Positions 4,958 through 5,475 of a stretch of DNA of 5,475 nucleotides are shown here, in pieces (the first letter of the stretch is position 1; the number at the start of each line of letters is the position of its first letter). Source of the stretch: an uncultured Bacilli bacterium (GTDB taxonomy: Bacteria; Bacillota_I; Bacilli_A; RF39; UBA660); NCBI GenBank assembly GCA_947629195.1, contig CANRCS010000068.1, positions 1-5,475 on the forward strand. The letters run 5' to 3'. A program made the position numbers and the translations under genes. The notes beneath the pieces were generated by a model. That model saw only the letters and a program-made list of their open reading frames with translations. It was not told the origin of the DNA and did not search any database.

Positions 4958-5475
4958 TTATCATTTTTATTATTGTATAATTTATATGTATACATTATTA
5001 TTAATGTTTGAATAATTGTAAGTATAGCTGCAAATCCAAAAATATATTTAATTCCATATATAAATCCTAATCCTCCAACCCATATACCTATTGATTGTCC
5101 TATATATGATGACATATTTCTAATATTATTAAATGATAATTGATAATCATTATCTAGTCTATTAATAATTGGAGCATCTATTACATGTGTATATGAATTT
5201 GAAAATAGAAGTGTATATGAAAGTGCGATCATATAAGCATATATATTGTTTGCTAAAAACGCATATATATAAGTTAATGCTCTTATACCAAATTTAACAA
5301 AAATATTAAAATTATTATTCTTAAATGTAAATTTTTTAAGTATTAATATACCTACTACATCTGATATAATACTTATAATCAATATATAATTTGCTGCAGA
5401 ATTTGCAGACATTAAAATAGTATTTGTTAAAAGTAACATTTTAAGTCCAGTAATTGTATAAAAATGTATATTTAC
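4948..5475 (-). CDS. C-terminal part of a multi-pass transporter, probably MFS (truncated by the window edge)
   Basis: The reading frame stays open from the TAA at 4950-4948 to the right edge, so the first ATG inside it (5439) is almost certainly an internal methionine and the gene begins beyond the window; 175 residues are visible. The fragment is very hydrophobic with about five membrane segments (relative to Met 5439: about 13-34, 45-64, 66-84, 109-127 and 130-152) and ends in a short polar lysine/asparagine-rich tail. Between the third and fourth of these, INRLDNDYQLSFNNIRNMSS followed by IGQSIG resembles the loop before helix 11 in many major facilitator transporters (I-N-x-x-I-x-N-D-x-R-A-T-V-L-S pattern), consistent with the C-terminal half of a 12-helix protein. 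The substrate cannot be inferred. Another polytopic family is possible because the N-terminal half is not seen. Confidence 0.65.
   Translation of the reverse strand, partial: VNIHFYTITGLKMLLLTNTILMSANSAANYILIISIISDVVGILILKKFTFKNNNFNIFVKFGIRALTYIYAFLANNIYAYMIALSYTLLFSNSYTHVIDAPIINRLDNDYQLSFNNIRNMSSYIGQSIGIWVGGLGFIYGIKYIFGFAAILTIIQTLIIMYTYKLYNNKNDKYK

Noticed and set aside
5437..5439. ATG 5439 as the start of the transporter
   Set aside because: The frame remains open to the window edge with matching composition, and the protein would have under half of a normal transporter; it is an internal methionine.

Overview
The window is very AT-rich DNA, about a fifth to a quarter G+C by eye in the genes. 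Genes are tightly packed, every complete gene ends in TAA, and tryptophan is always TGG with no in-frame TGA, so the standard bacterial code fits. A class B sortase, sigma-A type promoters and Shine-Dalgarno sequences complementary to a Bacillota 16S tail point to a low-GC Gram-positive bacterium with a peptidoglycan wall. A gut-associated Bacilli or Clostridia lineage is plausible, but no marker here settles it.

Layout. Positions 1-350 hold no convincing gene: the first ~140 bases are richer in G+C (about 35% by hand count) than the next 200 (about 17%). From 351 to 1961 (+) runs a class B sortase with a large, unusual cytosolic N-terminal domain. Its reading frame opens about 120 codons upstream of the first ATG and appears to begin at an AUC (or AUU) codon behind a good Shine-Dalgarno. 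It converges on a U32-family (RlhA/TrhP-like) protein gene (4254 to 1978, -), and one hairpin at 1963-1991 can serve both as terminator. Upstream, also on the minus strand, are an unrecognised 139-residue protein (4843 to 4424), driven by a fully consensus promoter (TTGACA, 17 bp, TATAAT with TG extension), and the C-terminal part of a membrane transporter, probably MFS, that runs off the right edge.

How the parts relate. The three minus-strand genes look separately transcribed: the U32 gene and the 139-residue gene each have their own promoter, and each of the three minus-strand stop codons lies in or touches an inverted repeat. There is no obvious shared pathway: cell-surface protein anchoring, RNA hydroxylation and transport are neighbours rather than partners. 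The most original content is the sortase: an intracellular repeat-built (LRR-like) domain of about 270 residues, one membrane helix, and an extracellular transpeptidase, started by a non-standard codon.
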